Positions 1 through 8,914 of a stretch of DNA of 64,000 nt are shown here, in pieces. The first letter of the stretch is position 1; every line of letters begins with the position of its first letter. Source of the stretch: Microbacterium sp. zg-B185 (lineage in GTDB: Bacteria > Actinomycetota > Actinomycetes > Actinomycetales > Microbacteriaceae); contig NZ_CP126739.1 of the NCBI RefSeq assembly GCF_030246885.1, positions 3,038,001 through 3,102,000 of the forward strand, read 5' to 3'. A program made the translations under genes and the position numbers. The notes under the pieces were generated by a model. That model was not told where the DNA came from, did no database searches, and saw nothing but the letters and a program-made list of their open reading frames with translations.

Positions 1-861
1 GAAGTTGTCCAGCAGCGCACGGGCAGCCTCGGCGGCGACCTGCTCGCCCGGGCGCAGCTTGCGGTAGATGTCGCGGAGCGCATCCTCCTTGGAGAGGATG
101 GTGTCCTTCGCGAGGGTCTCCTCGATCGAGTCGAATCCGGCGAACTCCTCGAGGATCTCCTCGCTGGTCAGACCCAGCGCCTTGAGGAACACGGTGACCG
201 ACTGCTTGCGCTTGCGGTCGATGCGCACGCCGACCTGGTCGCGCTTGTCGATCTCGAACTCGAGCCATGCGCCACGGCTGGGGATGATGCGCGCCGAGAC
301 GATGTCCTTGTCGGAGGTCTTGTCCGGGGTCCGGTCGAAGTACACACCGGGCGAGCGGACCAGCTGCGAGACCACGACACGCTCGGTGCCGTTGATGATG
401 AACGTGCCCTTGCCGGTCTGGAGCGGGAAGTCGCCCATGAAGACCGTCTGGGTCTTGATCTCACCGGTCTGGTGGTTCATGAACTCGGCCTCGACGTACA
501 GCGGGGCGGCGTAGGTCTTGCCGCGCTCCTTGCACTCGTCGATGGAGTACTTCTCCGGCTCGAGGTACGGGTTGGTGAACGAGAGCTGCATGGTCTCGCT
601 CAGATCCTCGATCGGCGAGATCTCCTCGAAGATCTCCTCGAGGCCGCTGATCTCAGGCACGTCGGTGCGGCCGGTGCTCTTGGCCTCGGCCACGCGCGCC
701 TTCCACTGCTCGTTGCCGACGAGCCAGTCGAAGGACTCCGTCTGCAGCGCGAGAAGGTCAGGGACCGTCAGCGTGTCTGTGATCTTGGCGAACGAGAGGC
801 GGGATGCTCCGCGGCCGTTCTTGATGGTGGGGGTGGTAGATGCGTTGCGCGCAGCAGCCAA
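1..861 (-). CDS. rpoB: RNA polymerase beta subunit, N-terminal part (runs off window)
   Basis: Beta subunit of DNA-directed RNA polymerase. Translation of the minus strand gives 287 residues of unmistakable actinobacterial RpoB N-terminus: [20 protein letters not shown], then the protrusion/lobe region with [15 protein letters not shown] and [16 protein letters not shown] motifs. The rest lies outside the window. The chosen start is TTG at 861: a GGAGG sits at 870-874 with 8 nt spacing and no better ATG is in frame. TTG starts for rpoB are, from memory, common in this family. It is divergent from the STAND gene, with a near-consensus promoter upstream. Identity is certain; only the start codon is inferred. 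Confidence 0.98.
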   Translation of the reverse strand, partial: MAAARNASTTPTIKNGRGASRLSFAKITDTLTVPDLLALQTESFDWLVGNEQWKARVAEAKSTGRTDVPEISGLEEIFEEISPIEDLSETMQLSFTNPYLEPEKYSIDECKERGKTYAAPLYVEAEFMNHQTGEIKTQTVFMGDFPLQTGKGTFIINGTERVVVSQLVRSPGVYFDRTPDKTSDKDIVSARIIPSRGAWLEFEIDKRDQVGVRIDRKRKQSVTVFLKALGLTSEEILEEFAGFDSIEETLAKDTILSKEDALRDIYRKLRPGEQVAAEAARALLDNF

Positions 862-1043
862 GGGGATTACCTCCGTGGGCCCGGGGCGGGGCTCGTTTCC
901 TTGTCGTCAGGGTGGAGTGCTCATTTGTCCCCGAAACCTGGGCGCCACACTCCGCTTCAGAAAGGTGAGTTCGAGAAGCGGGGGCACGCAGGCACAGCCG
1001 ACCACCATATGAGGGCAGGGGGAATCCAAGAGCGCAAGGAACA

Positions 1044-1072
1044 ACTATACCCGGTATGCCACGCCGTGTCCA
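1044..1072 (-). promoter_or_regulatory. Putative rpoB promoter
   Basis: Reading the minus strand there is a -35 TGGACA (1067-1072), a 17-nt spacer and a -10 TATAGT (1044-1049), close to the SigA consensus. Transcription would start near 1037 and give a leader of about 175 nt before the rpoB TTG. It lies back to back with a plus-strand promoter 10 bp away. Confidence 0.65.
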
Positions 1073-1081
1073 GTCGAGTTC

Positions 1082-1110
1082 TTGAAAAGATCGCTCTCGT
1101 ACGGTATAAC
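1082..1110 (+). promoter_or_regulatory. Putative plus-strand SigA promoter divergent from rpoB
   Basis: TTGAAA (1082-1087), a 17-nt spacer and TATAAC (1105-1110) form a near-consensus promoter pointing to the STAND gene about 190 nt downstream. The upstream elements of the two divergent promoters are only 9 bp apart, so the two transcripts may compete. The stretch 862-1303 holds no gene that I can support apart from these signals. Confidence 0.5.
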
Positions 1111-1303
1111 GCGACCTGAGGCCCCGCATTCCCCGATCGGCAGGTCTTCCCGTACCACGACAGCGGGCACGCACGCGTCGGACGGGACGCGTGCCCGGCG
1201 GGACGGATGCCGCGGATCCCACCCCGTTCCGCCCCGCGCAGCCCGAGGATCGGCACGGCATCCCCTCTGGTGCATACGGCCGAATACAGGCGATGATGGC
1301 GTC

Positions 1304-3931
1304 ATGACTGGGGCTCGAGAGCCCGTGATCCGCACGCCCGACCAGCGGATCCGGGTGTTCGTGAGTTCGACCCTGCGCGAACTCGCCGAGGAACGCCGCG
1401 CCGTCCGCGCCGCGATCGAACGCATGCAGCTGGCTCCGGTCATGTTCGAGCTCGGCGCCCGCCCGCACCCGCCCCGAGAGCTCTACCGCTCCTACCTGGC
1501 CCAGAGCGACGTCTTCATCGGCATCTACGCCGACAGCTACGGCTGGATCGCCCCCGACGAGCAGATCTCCGGACTCGAAGACGAATACACCCTGGCCCCC
1601 CGCCAGATGCCCAAACTCATCTACATCAAAAGGAGCGATCGCCGCGAGCCGCGTCTGCGCGACCTCATCACCCGCATCCAGATCGACGACACCGCCGCCT
1701 ACCTCCCCTTCGACTCCCCGGAACAGCTCGGCACCCAGGTCAGCGCCGATCTGGCCACGCTGCTGGCGGAACGGTTCGACGAGTCCCGCGCGCTCGCGGC
1801 GCCGCTGGAGTCGGATGCCGCGACCTCGCTGATCGCCCGGGTGCCTGCCCCGTACACCACGACGATCGGCCGCGAGCGTGAGATCGCCGAGGTCCGCGAG
1901 CTGCTCTCCCGCGGCACCGACCGCGTGATCAGCCTGATCGGCCCGGGCGGCATCGGCAAGAGCCGCCTGGCCATCGAGGTCGCACTCGCCGCCCGCGGGC
2001 TGTTCCCGGACGGCGTGTACTTCGTCGGGCTCGAGAACGTCCTGGAGCCGGGCCTGCTGCTGCCCACCATCGCGTACACGCTGGGGATCCGGGACAACGG
2101 AGAAGCGGTACTCGAGGAGCGCATCTCCCGCGCGCTCGCCGAGCGCAACGTGCTGCTCGTGCTGGACAACTTCGAGCAGATCGTCGATGCGGCCCCCGTG
2201 CTGGTGCGGCTGTACACGGTGGCCCCGACCGCGAGCTTCCTCGTGACCAGCCGCATCGTGCTGCGCATCCGGGGCGAGCAGGTGTACGACGTGCGCGCGC
2301 TGGGCACGCCCGGCCCGAACGCCCCGGGCACCCTGGAGCGCGCGCGGCAGTCCACGGCGGTTCAGCTGTTCGTCGATCGCGCCCAGGCCGCCAAGCCGTC
2401 CTTCGCGCTCACGGAGGACAACGCCGGTGCCGTCATGGACATCTGCCGGCGGCTCGAGGGGCTCCCGCTCGCGATCGAGCTGGCGGCCGCGAAGCTGCGG
2501 ATACTCACCCCCGCCGGCATCGCCGAGCGGCTCAAGCAGAGCCTGCCCCTGCTGACGGCGGCCGTCCGCGATCTGCCGGACCGGCACCGGACGATGCGCG
2601 CCACCCTGGACTGGAGCGTCGGCCTGCTTGCGGCGCAGGACCGCGCACTGCTGGAGGACCTCGGGGTGTTCGCCGAGCGCTTCTCGCTCGAGGCGGTGGA
2701 AGCGATCGGCGTCGGGCGCTCGTGGGACGGCCACGCCATCGACGCGATCACCGCCCTGATCGACGGCTCGCTGGTCACGCAGAGCGAGGTGCAGGGCCGG
2801 CCGGTGCTGTCGCTGCTGGCCATCGTCCGCGAGTACGCCCTGGGCAGGCTCAAGGAGCGCGGCGAGGCGGACGTGATGCGCGCCGCACATGCCGATTACT
2901 ACACCGCGCTGGTGCGTCGGGATGGCGGGGATCTGCGCAGCACGAGTCAAGCGGCCACGCTGGCGGCCCTGACCGTGGAGCTGGCGAACCTGCGTGCCGC
3001 CATCCGGCATCTGGTCTACACCGACCGGCTCGACGACGCGGCCGAGTTCGCCTGGGGTCTGCTCATCTACTGGTGGATCATGGGCCTGTTCGGGGGCGTC
3101 CGGGTGTGGATGCTGGAACTGCTCGGCAAGGAGCAACCCATCCGGTCCCGCTCGCGCGCGATCGCCTGGTTCTTCGCACTGTGGGGCGAGATGTGGCAGC
3201 GCCCGTCCGAGGAGGTCGTGGCCGGGCTGGCCGAGTGCGTCCGGCTGTTCACCGACAGCGGGGACGAGGATGCCGCGGCGATGGCGCTGGCGGCCCGCGC
3301 GACCGCGCGCGTGCAGCTGCCGCAGCCGGACATCGAGACCGCGTCGCGGGAGCTCGATGACGCGGTGGAGCGGCTGCACCGCCTGGGCAACAGCTGGGGC
3401 GAGGCGATCACGCAGGTGTCGCTGGGCCGGGTCGCGTGGCTGCGCGGGTCACGCGAGGATGCGCTCACGCACTTCCAGCGAGCCAGCGCGGTCGCCGACG
3501 CCGGCGGGGATCTGTTCACCCGCTCGGTGGCCGGCAACCAGATCGGACGACTGCTGCTGGTCGGCGGCCAGGTCGCCGAGGCCGAGGAGGTGTTCCGGCG
3601 GACCCTGGTGGACTCGGTCACGCTGCATCACGAGGAGGGCGTGGCCTACGGATTGGAGGGCATCTGCGCCATCGCGGCGGCGCACGGGGACGCGCGCCGC
3701 GCCGGTGCCCTGTCGGCCGCGGCGGCCGCTATCCGTCACCGGATCGGCGTCTTCGACGTGGAGGCCTTCACCGTGCACGAGCTGTCGCTGGATGCCGTCC
3801 GCCGCAGCGACCCGGATGCGGTGGCCGCCGGCGAACGCGAGGGCGTGCAGCTGACGATGGCCGAAGCCGTCGCCCTCGCCCTCCCGGAGCCCGAGCGTGC
3901 GCTGGCCACCGAGGCGCTGTCGCACTGGTAG
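1304..3931 (+). CDS. DUF4062-STAND NTPase-TPR-like protein
   Basis: An 875-aa signal-transduction ATPase. Residues about 15-105 look like DUF4062 (RIRVFVSSTLRELAEER, FIGIYADSYGW), a Rossmann-like domain found at the N-terminus of many STAND proteins. An AP/NB-ARC-type NTPase follows: Walker A GPGGIGKSR near 212-221, Walker B LLVLDNFE near 284-291, TSR sensor near 311-313, and LPLAIELAAAKL. From about residue 600 the protein is alpha-helical with TPR-like repeats. There is no DNA-binding HTH at the C-terminus, unlike LuxR-type relatives. The start ATG 1304 precedes DUF4062; upstream in-frame codons look non-coding. GATGAT 6 nt before the ATG may be a leaderless -10. The gene is solitary. Related STAND proteins serve as regulators or antiviral sensors; which applies here is unknown. 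Confidence 0.8.
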   Translation: MTGAREPVIRTPDQRIRVFVSSTLRELAEERRAVRAAIERMQLAPVMFELGARPHPPRELYRSYLAQSDVFIGIYADSYGWIAPDEQISGLEDEYTLAPRQMPKLIYIKRSDRREPRLRDLITRIQIDDTAAYLPFDSPEQLGTQVSADLATLLAERFDESRALAAPLESDAATSLIARVPAPYTTTIGREREIAEVRELLSRGTDRVISLIGPGGIGKSRLAIEVALAARGLFPDGVYFVGLENVLEPGLLLPTIAYTLGIRDNGEAVLEERISRALAERNVLLVLDNFEQIVDAAPVLVRLYTVAPTASFLVTSRIVLRIRGEQVYDVRALGTPGPNAPGTLERARQSTAVQLFVDRAQAAKPSFALTEDNAGAVMDICRRLEGLPLAIELAAAKLRILTPAGIAERLKQSLPLLTAAVRDLPDRHRTMRATLDWSVGLLAAQDRALLEDLGVFAERFSLEAVEAIGVGRSWDGHAIDAITALIDGSLVTQSEVQGRPVLSLLAIVREYALGRLKERGEADVMRAAHADYYTALVRRDGGDLRSTSQAATLAALTVELANLRAAIRHLVYTDRLDDAAEFAWGLLIYWWIMGLFGGVRVWMLELLGKEQPIRSRSRAIAWFFALWGEMWQRPSEEVVAGLAECVRLFTDSGDEDAAAMALAARATARVQLPQPDIETASRELDDAVERLHRLGNSWGEAITQVSLGRVAWLRGSREDALTHFQRASAVADAGGDLFTRSVAGNQIGRLLLVGGQVAEAEEVFRRTLVDSVTLHHEEGVAYGLEGICAIAAAHGDARRAGALSAAAAAIRHRIGVFDVEAFTVHELSLDAVRRSDPDAVAAGEREGVQLTMAEAVALALPEPERALATEALSHW

Positions 3932-4065
3932 GGCACCGGCCCCGGCATCCTCGTCCGTTCCGAAGCCGTGTCTTCACGGGAGCTGACGTCGGATTCGGAT
4001 GCCGGCGCGCTCGTGGCCCGATTCCGCTGCGAAGATCCGAGGCTGCGACCGCGGCGGCGTCCGGC

Positions 4066-5838
4066 TCAGGCCGGCCGTGCATGCCGGAAGCGCACCCGCG
4101 TGCCGGGCCGCGCTTGCGCGAGCAGGTCGAGCGCGGCATCCGTCGCCACCGCGAGGACCGGATACCCGCCGGTGACCGGCCCGTCGGCGAGCAGGATGGT
4201 CGGCCGTCCGCTGGGCGGCACCTGCAGCGCACCAGGCACCATGCCCTCGCTCGGCAGCTCGTCCGTGCGGGTGCGGGCGAGCGCCGGTCCGTCCAGGCGC
4301 ATCCCGACCCGGTCCGCGTCGGTGGTGACCGTCCAGACCGCCTCGTACAGGACGGACAGCGCGGATGCCGCGAACCAGTCCGCGCGCGGACCCGGAGCCA
4401 GAGCGACCTCGATCTCGTCGTCGTGCGGCGCACCCCACGGCGCCACCACGGCGACCGGGATGGCATCCGCCGGTTCGGCGTCGACCGGCAGCGCGTCGCC
4501 GGCCCGCAGCGGAGGCCGCCCGATGCCGGCCAGCACATCGCTCGCGCGCGACCCGAGCACCGGTGCGGCGTCGATCCCGCCCCGCACCGCCAGGTACGCG
4601 CGTGCGCCGGCGTCGAACCAGTCCAGCTGCAGCTGCGCTCCCGCGGGCCACGGGTGCGCCTCGTAGGGGTCCCGCTCGCGTCCGTCCAGGCGGATCGGTC
4701 CCCACGCGCCGGTCACCGCGAACCACAGGTCGCGCAGCGCGACCGCACGGAAAGCGCCCATCGTCACCTCGACCGCCGCCGCGTCCTCGGGGTTGCCCAG
4801 CAGCCGGTTGGCGGTGCGCAGCGCGCCGCGGTCCAGCGCTCCGGAGCGGGCGACCCCCCACGAGGCCGACCCGGCACGCCCCAGGTCCTGCACGGTGGCC
4901 AGCAGTCCCGACTCGAGGACCTGCAGCCCCGGAGCGCCCGGCCGCGGGGCTCGCGCACTGCCTGACGGGGCCGCTGCGGTCTCGTTGTCCGATGGCGCCG
5001 TTGCCGTCCGGCTGTCCGATGGCGCCGCTGCCCTCCGGCCGCCTGATGGTGCCGCTGCCGCCCGGCCGCCTGATGGCGCCGCTGCCCTCCGGCCGCCCGG
5101 CGGCGCCGCTGCCGCGTGGCTGCCTGACGGCGCCGCTGAGCTCCGGCTGCCTGACGGCGCCGCTGCCGTGTGGCCGCCTGATGGCGCCGCTGCCCTCCGG
5201 CCGCCCGGCGCGACCGGACGGAACCGCACCCGCGTGCCGGGTGACAGCAGCACCGGCGAGGCGGCATCCGGGTCGAACAGCGCAGCGGACGTGGTGCCGA
5301 TCAGCCGCCACCCGCCCGGGGTGTCCCGCGGATACGCGCCGGTGAAACCCGCGGCCAGGCCGACCGCACCACGCGGCACGCGCGTGCGCGGGCTGGGCAG
5401 GCGGGGCACGTCGAAGGTCCAGTCCGGGCTGATGAGGTATCCGAATCCGGGGGCGAACCCGGTGAAGGCGACCGTCCACTCCGCGGCCGCGTGAGCGCGC
5501 ACGAGTTCGTCGGCGCTCAGCCCGAGCAGCTCTGCCGTCTCGGCCAGGTCCGCGCCGTCGTACCCGACCTCCAGCTCGACGAGAGGTGCATCCGCGGTCG
5601 CGGCGGCGGCGGCATCCGTCGTCGCTCCGGCGACCCACGACCGCACCGCTGCGAGCGGGAGGCGGGCGGGATCGACACGCACCAGCACCGTGCGGGCGGC
5701 CGGGACGAGGTCCACGACACCGGGGGGTCGCGTCGCTTCGAGCCGAGCCCGCAGCGCGACGGCCGCGTCGAGGGAATCGACCTCGACCAGCACGGCGTGC
5801 TCGCCCATCGGGAGAATTCGCACGGGCAGCGGATTCAC
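4066..5838 (-). CDS. pxpBC: 5-oxoprolinase subunits B and C, fused (PxpB-PxpC)
   Basis: ATP-dependent cleavage of 5-oxoproline to glutamate with PxpA. Residues 1 to about 210 are PxpB/KipI (FTGFAPGFGYLI, RLPSPRTRVPRGAVGLA, GGWRLIGTT). Residues about 298-590 are PxpC/KipA, the biotin-dependent-carboxylase-like subunit (VQDLGRAGSASWGV, SGALDRGA, VTMGAFRA). In most bacteria these are separate genes. Here they are joined by about 81 residues of nine tandem 9-residue units rich in Ala, Pro, Ser, Gly and Arg, encoded by a 27-bp repeat. The start is GTG 5838, overlapping the pxpA stop by 4 nt (GTGA), so the two are translationally coupled. Family assignment is secure. Whether the fusion is functional rests on the intact frame. 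Confidence 0.92.
   Translation of the reverse strand: MNPLPVRILPMGEHAVLVEVDSLDAAVALRARLEATRPPGVVDLVPAARTVLVRVDPARLPLAAVRSWVAGATTDAAAAATADAPLVELEVGYDGADLAETAELLGLSADELVRAHAAAEWTVAFTGFAPGFGYLISPDWTFDVPRLPSPRTRVPRGAVGLAAGFTGAYPRDTPGGWRLIGTTSAALFDPDAASPVLLSPGTRVRFRPVAPGGRRAAAPSGGHTAAAPSGSRSSAAPSGSHAAAAPPGGRRAAAPSGGRAAAAPSGGRRAAAPSDSRTATAPSDNETAAAPSGSARAPRPGAPGLQVLESGLLATVQDLGRAGSASWGVARSGALDRGALRTANRLLGNPEDAAAVEVTMGAFRAVALRDLWFAVTGAWGPIRLDGRERDPYEAHPWPAGAQLQLDWFDAGARAYLAVRGGIDAAPVLGSRASDVLAGIGRPPLRAGDALPVDAEPADAIPVAVVAPWGAPHDDEIEVALAPGPRADWFAASALSVLYEAVWTVTTDADRVGMRLDGPALARTRTDELPSEGMVPGALQVPPSGRPTILLADGPVTGGYPVLAVATDAALDLLAQARPGTRVRFRHARPA
4963..5205 (-). repeat. 27-bp tandem repeat coding the PxpB-PxpC linker
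   Basis: About nine imperfect copies of a 27-bp unit encode 9-residue blocks such as GGRRAAAPS, GGHTAAAPS, GSRSSAAPS and DNETAAAPS. The frame stays open through all copies. The internal variation is mostly in the first four residues of each unit; AAPS is kept. Confidence 0.9.
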
Positions 5839-6590
5839 CACGGCGCCCGCACCCCGATGCCCTCGGCATCCAGCGCTGCGCGCACCGCGCGGGCCATGGC
5901 GACCGCCGCGGGCGAGTCGCCATGCAGGCACAGGGATGCCGCGTCGGCGGGCACCGGCATCCCGTCCCGTGTCTCGACCACTCCCTCGCGGACCAGGCGC
6001 ACCGCGCGGGCGGCCACCTCGGCGGGATCGTGCAGCAGCGCCCCGGGCTCCCCGCGCGGGACCAGGGAGCCGTCCGGACGGTAGCCGCGGTCCAGGAAAG
6101 CTTCGCGGACGAAGGGCAGCCCCGCGGTGCGCGCCGCGTGCTCGATCCGCCCGGCGAGCCCCAGCACCGCGACCGGCCGGCCGAGCCGGGCGGCGAGGTC
6201 GGCGACCGCCACGACGACCGCGTCCGCGTGCGCGGCGTCCGCGGTGACCGCGTGGTACAGCGCGCCGTGGGGCTTGACGTAGCGGACGTCGGCCCCGGCG
6301 TCGACGAGCGCAGCCAGCTGCGCGGCCACGGCGGAAGTCAGCTCGGCGGGCCGCATCGCCAGAGGGACCCGGCCGAAGTTCGCCGGATCCGGGTACGAGG
6401 GGTGTGCGCCGATGGCGACGCCGAACCGCGCCGCGCGGTCGACCGCCACGGTCAGGGACGCGGCATCCCCGGCGTGGCCGCCGCATGCGATGCTCGCGCT
6501 GGAGATCACCGCGAACATCGCCTCGTCGTCCGCCGTCGGAATGCCCGCGACCGTCTCGCCGAGGTCCGCGTTGAGGTCGATCCAGGCCAT
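5835..6590 (-). CDS. pxpA: 5-oxoprolinase subunit A (LamB/YcsF family)
   Basis: A 251-aa member of the LamB/YcsF family, subunit A of the 5-oxoprolinase complex. The diagnostic N-terminus MAWIDLNADLGE is followed by SSASIACGGHAGD, AHPSYPD, VKPHGALYH and LCLHGDSP, the conserved His/Asp-containing motifs. Length is typical for the family. ATG 6590 starts at the conserved N-terminus, with a TACCGT box (6596-6601) 5 nt upstream suggesting a leaderless message. It is first in a two-gene operon with pxpBC (4-nt overlap) and divergent from the dipeptide transporter ATPase, which fits use of oxoproline released from peptides. Confidence 0.93.
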   Translation of the reverse strand: MAWIDLNADLGETVAGIPTADDEAMFAVISSASIACGGHAGDAASLTVAVDRAARFGVAIGAHPSYPDPANFGRVPLAMRPAELTSAVAAQLAALVDAGADVRYVKPHGALYHAVTADAAHADAVVVAVADLAARLGRPVAVLGLAGRIEHAARTAGLPFVREAFLDRGYRPDGSLVPRGEPGALLHDPAEVAARAVRLVREGVVETRDGMPVPADAASLCLHGDSPAAVAMARAVRAALDAEGIGVRAPW

Positions 6591-6614
6591 GCTCCACGGT
6601 ATCGCCGGGCGGCA

Positions 6615-6712
6615 GCGCATAACTCCTGCAATCCTGACCCGATGCGCGCCCATACTCGCGCCAGTATGCGGCGTGACCGCCGCCCGCCTCGACGAATGCA
6701 GGAGTTATGCGC
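6615..6712. repeat. Inverted repeat between pxpA and the transporter ATPase gene
   Basis: A perfect 16-bp arm GCGCATAACTCCTGCA (6615-6630) is mirrored by its reverse complement at 6697-6712, with 66 bp between them. A short inner inverted repeat, CATACT/AGTATG (6651-6656/6663-6668), lies in the loop. It could be a mobile extragenic palindrome or a regulatory structure shared by the divergent genes. Confidence 0.75.
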
Positions 6713-6799
6713 CGAAAGGCCACGAGGCACGGGTTACGACTGCGTAAAGGCTCGACCGCCGCGGGTGCGGCGCGCCCCCGCGCCAGGCAGGATGGACGC

Positions 6800-8605
6800 A
6801 TGGCCCGATCCTCCGAGCGCGTCGCCGCCGGCACGCAGCTGCTCCAGGTCCGCGATGTCGCGGTCGAGTTCCGGACGGTCGATGGCACCGTCCACGCCGT
6901 GGAAGGCGTGGACCTCGACCTGGCCGCGGGCGAGACACTCGCCATCGTCGGCGAGTCCGGCTCAGGCAAGTCCACGACCGCGATGGCCGTGATCGGCCTG
7001 CTGCCCGGCAACGGCCGGGTGACCAAGGGCAGCATCCTCTTCGAGGGCGAAGACCTGGTCGGCGCCTCGGAGACCGTGATGCGCGGCATCCGCGGCGCGG
7101 CCATCGGGCTGGTGCCGCAGGATCCGATGTCGAACCTCAACCCGGTCGCCAAGATCGGCAGCCAGGTTGCCGAGACGCTGCTCGCGCACGGACTGGCCAC
7201 CCGCCGGGACGTCGACCGCAAGGTCGTCGAGACGCTCGCCGCCGCCGGACTGCCCGACGCCGCGGAGCGCGCCAAGCAGTATCCGCACGAGTTCTCCGGC
7301 GGCATGCGCCAGCGAGCCCTGATCGCCATCGGGCTGGCCTGCAACCCTCGCCTGCTGATCGCCGACGAGCCCACCAGCGCGCTGGATGTGACCGTGCAGC
7401 GGACGATCCTCGACCAGCTCGAGCGGATGACCGGCGAACTGGGCACCGCGCTGATGCTGATCACCCACGACCTCGGCCTCGCTGCCGAGCGCGCGTCGCG
7501 CGTGGTCGTGATGCACCGGGGCCGGATCGTCGAGCAGGGTCCTGCCCGGCAGATCCTCGAGGACCCCCAGGAGCCATACACGCAGGCGCTGGTCCGCGCC
7601 GCGCCCTCGGTGGCGGCGGTGCGACTGCGCCCGGAGGCCTTCCGCAAGCCGACGTCGGAGAACCGGGCGACGGATGCCGCGGCGTCCGCGCCGGATTCGA
7701 CCGTACCGGCGGAACCGATCGCGGTGTCGGAGTCCGCTGCGGTGTCCGAGCCCGCTGCGGTGTCCGAGCCCGCTGCGGTGTCGGACCGCACGCCCGGCGG
7801 GACCCAGCCGGCCGCGCCCGACTACATCGTGGAAGTCGAGAACCTCACGAAGGTGTTCAAGATCCGCGGCCGCAAGGAGGAGTTCACGGCGGTCGACGGC
7901 GTCTCGTTCGCGATCCCCCGCGGTGAGACCGTGGCGATCGTCGGCGAGTCCGGATCGGGCAAGACGACCACCGCACGGATGGTGCTGAAGGTCGTCGACC
8001 CGACCAGCGGCGTCATCCGCTTCGACGGGCAGGACGTCGCGAGCCTCAAGGGCAAGCAGCTGAACTCCTTCCGCCAGCGGGTGCAGCCGATCTTCCAGGA
8101 CCCGTACTCGTCACTGAATCCGATGTTCTCCATCGAGCGGCTGATCATGGAGCCGTTGGACTTCTACAAGCGCGGGTCCGCCAAGGAGCGCTCCGCGCGC
8201 GTCCGGCAGCTCCTCGACGACGTCGCGCTGCCGCAGTCGATGCTGCGCCGGTATCCGTCCGAGCTGTCCGGCGGTCAGCGTCAGCGCGTCGCGATCGCGC
8301 GCGCCCTCGCCCTCTCCCCCGACCTGATCGTGTGCGATGAGCCCGTGTCCGCCCTGGACGTGCTCGTGCAGGACCAGATCCTCCGGCTGCTCAGCGACCT
8401 GCAGAGCGAGTACGGCCTGAGCTACCTGTTCATCTCGCACGACCTGGCGGTGGTCCGTCTGATCAGCGACTACGTGTGCGTCATGAAGGACGGTGTGCTG
8501 GTCGAAGCGGCGACGTCCGAGGAGATCTTCACCAATCCCCGCGACGCGTATACACGCCGGCTGCTCGCGTCGATCCCCGGCAACGAGCTGGACATCGCCG
8601 TCTGA
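6800..8605 (+). CDS. dppDF: Dipeptide/oligopeptide ABC transporter, fused double ATPase
   Basis: A 601-aa protein with two complete ABC ATPase domains that energise uptake of di- or oligopeptides. NBD1 has Walker A GESGSGKST near 51-59, signature FSGGMRQR near 164 and LLIADEPTSAL. NBD2 has GESGSGKTT near 381, LSGGQRQR near 488 and LIVCDEPVSALD. Both halves carry the Opp/Dpp C-terminal extension style (NPRDAYTRRLLASIPG). The NBDs are joined by a linker with three and a half 6-residue AVSEPA-type repeats (about 308-328). ATG 6800 is preceded by CAGGAT 6 nt upstream and no Shine-Dalgarno. It faces the permease and binding-protein genes, which lie on the opposite strand, rather than sharing their operon. 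Confidence 0.93.
   Translation: MARSSERVAAGTQLLQVRDVAVEFRTVDGTVHAVEGVDLDLAAGETLAIVGESGSGKSTTAMAVIGLLPGNGRVTKGSILFEGEDLVGASETVMRGIRGAAIGLVPQDPMSNLNPVAKIGSQVAETLLAHGLATRRDVDRKVVETLAAAGLPDAAERAKQYPHEFSGGMRQRALIAIGLACNPRLLIADEPTSALDVTVQRTILDQLERMTGELGTALMLITHDLGLAAERASRVVVMHRGRIVEQGPARQILEDPQEPYTQALVRAAPSVAAVRLRPEAFRKPTSENRATDAAASAPDSTVPAEPIAVSESAAVSEPAAVSEPAAVSDRTPGGTQPAAPDYIVEVENLTKVFKIRGRKEEFTAVDGVSFAIPRGETVAIVGESGSGKTTTARMVLKVVDPTSGVIRFDGQDVASLKGKQLNSFRQRVQPIFQDPYSSLNPMFSIERLIMEPLDFYKRGSAKERSARVRQLLDDVALPQSMLRRYPSELSGGQRQRVAIARALALSPDLIVCDEPVSALDVLVQDQILRLLSDLQSEYGLSYLFISHDLAVVRLISDYVCVMKDGVLVEAATSEEIFTNPRDAYTRRLLASIPGNELDIAV
7721..7784 (+). repeat. 18-bp tandem repeat in the inter-NBD linker of DppDF
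   Basis: Three full units and a partial fourth of an 18-bp sequence beginning GCGGTGTC, encoding A-V-S-E-[SP]-A. The last two full copies are identical, which suggests recent unit duplication. Confidence 0.85.
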
Positions 8606-8610
8606 GCCAC

Positions 8611-8626
8611 GGATGCCGCGGCATCC
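8611..8626. terminator. Palindrome after dppDF
   Basis: GGATGCCGCGGCATCC is a perfect 16-bp palindrome a few bases after the TGA of the ATPase gene. It could fold as a cruciform or RNA hairpin, but it has no loop bases or U-tract, so termination is only a possibility. It is built from two facing copies of the octamer that is abundant across the window. Confidence 0.35.
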
Positions 8627-8662
8627 CCCGCTCGCCTCATCCCCCGCTCACGCCCTCCCCCG

Positions 8663-8901
8663 CTCACCTGTCACAACACGCCGAGCACGGCCGCACTTCG
8701 CGACAGGCGAGCAGCGACCAACCGCCGAGCCAGGTCGCACTTCGCGACCGGGCACCTCACCCCTCTCGCCCTCCCCGCTCACCTGTCACAACACGCCGCG
8801 TGGGGCCGCAGTTCGTGACAGGCGAACACCGGATGCCGGGGCAGCGGCACCCGGTCGCGACGGCACCGGATGCCGGGGCAGCGGCACCCGGTCGCGACGG
8901 C
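8663..8901. repeat. Extragenic palindromes and a 37-bp tandem duplication
   Basis: The 309-bp gap 8606-8914 lies between convergent genes and contains no convincing gene. It holds two copies of a roughly 50-bp palindromic element (about 8663-8712 and 8778-8827), each starting CTCACCTGTCACAACACGCC and ending with a GACAGGCGA half, plus a partial third form near 8731-8748. Next to it a 37-bp sequence is perfectly duplicated head to tail (8828-8864 and 8865-8901). Confidence 0.8.
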
Positions 8902-8914
8902 ACTCGGCGTCGGT

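Noticed and set aside
758..3379. Long minus-strand open frame (873 codons) opposite the STAND gene
   Set aside because: It is antisense to a well-supported gene and is Arg/Gly/His-rich, as expected from high GC3; no family motif is present.
4066..7791. One very long minus-strand frame covering pxpBC and beyond
   Set aside because: Only the part from GTG 5838 matches PxpB-PxpC; the 5' part is antisense to the ATPase gene and overlaps pxpA in another frame.
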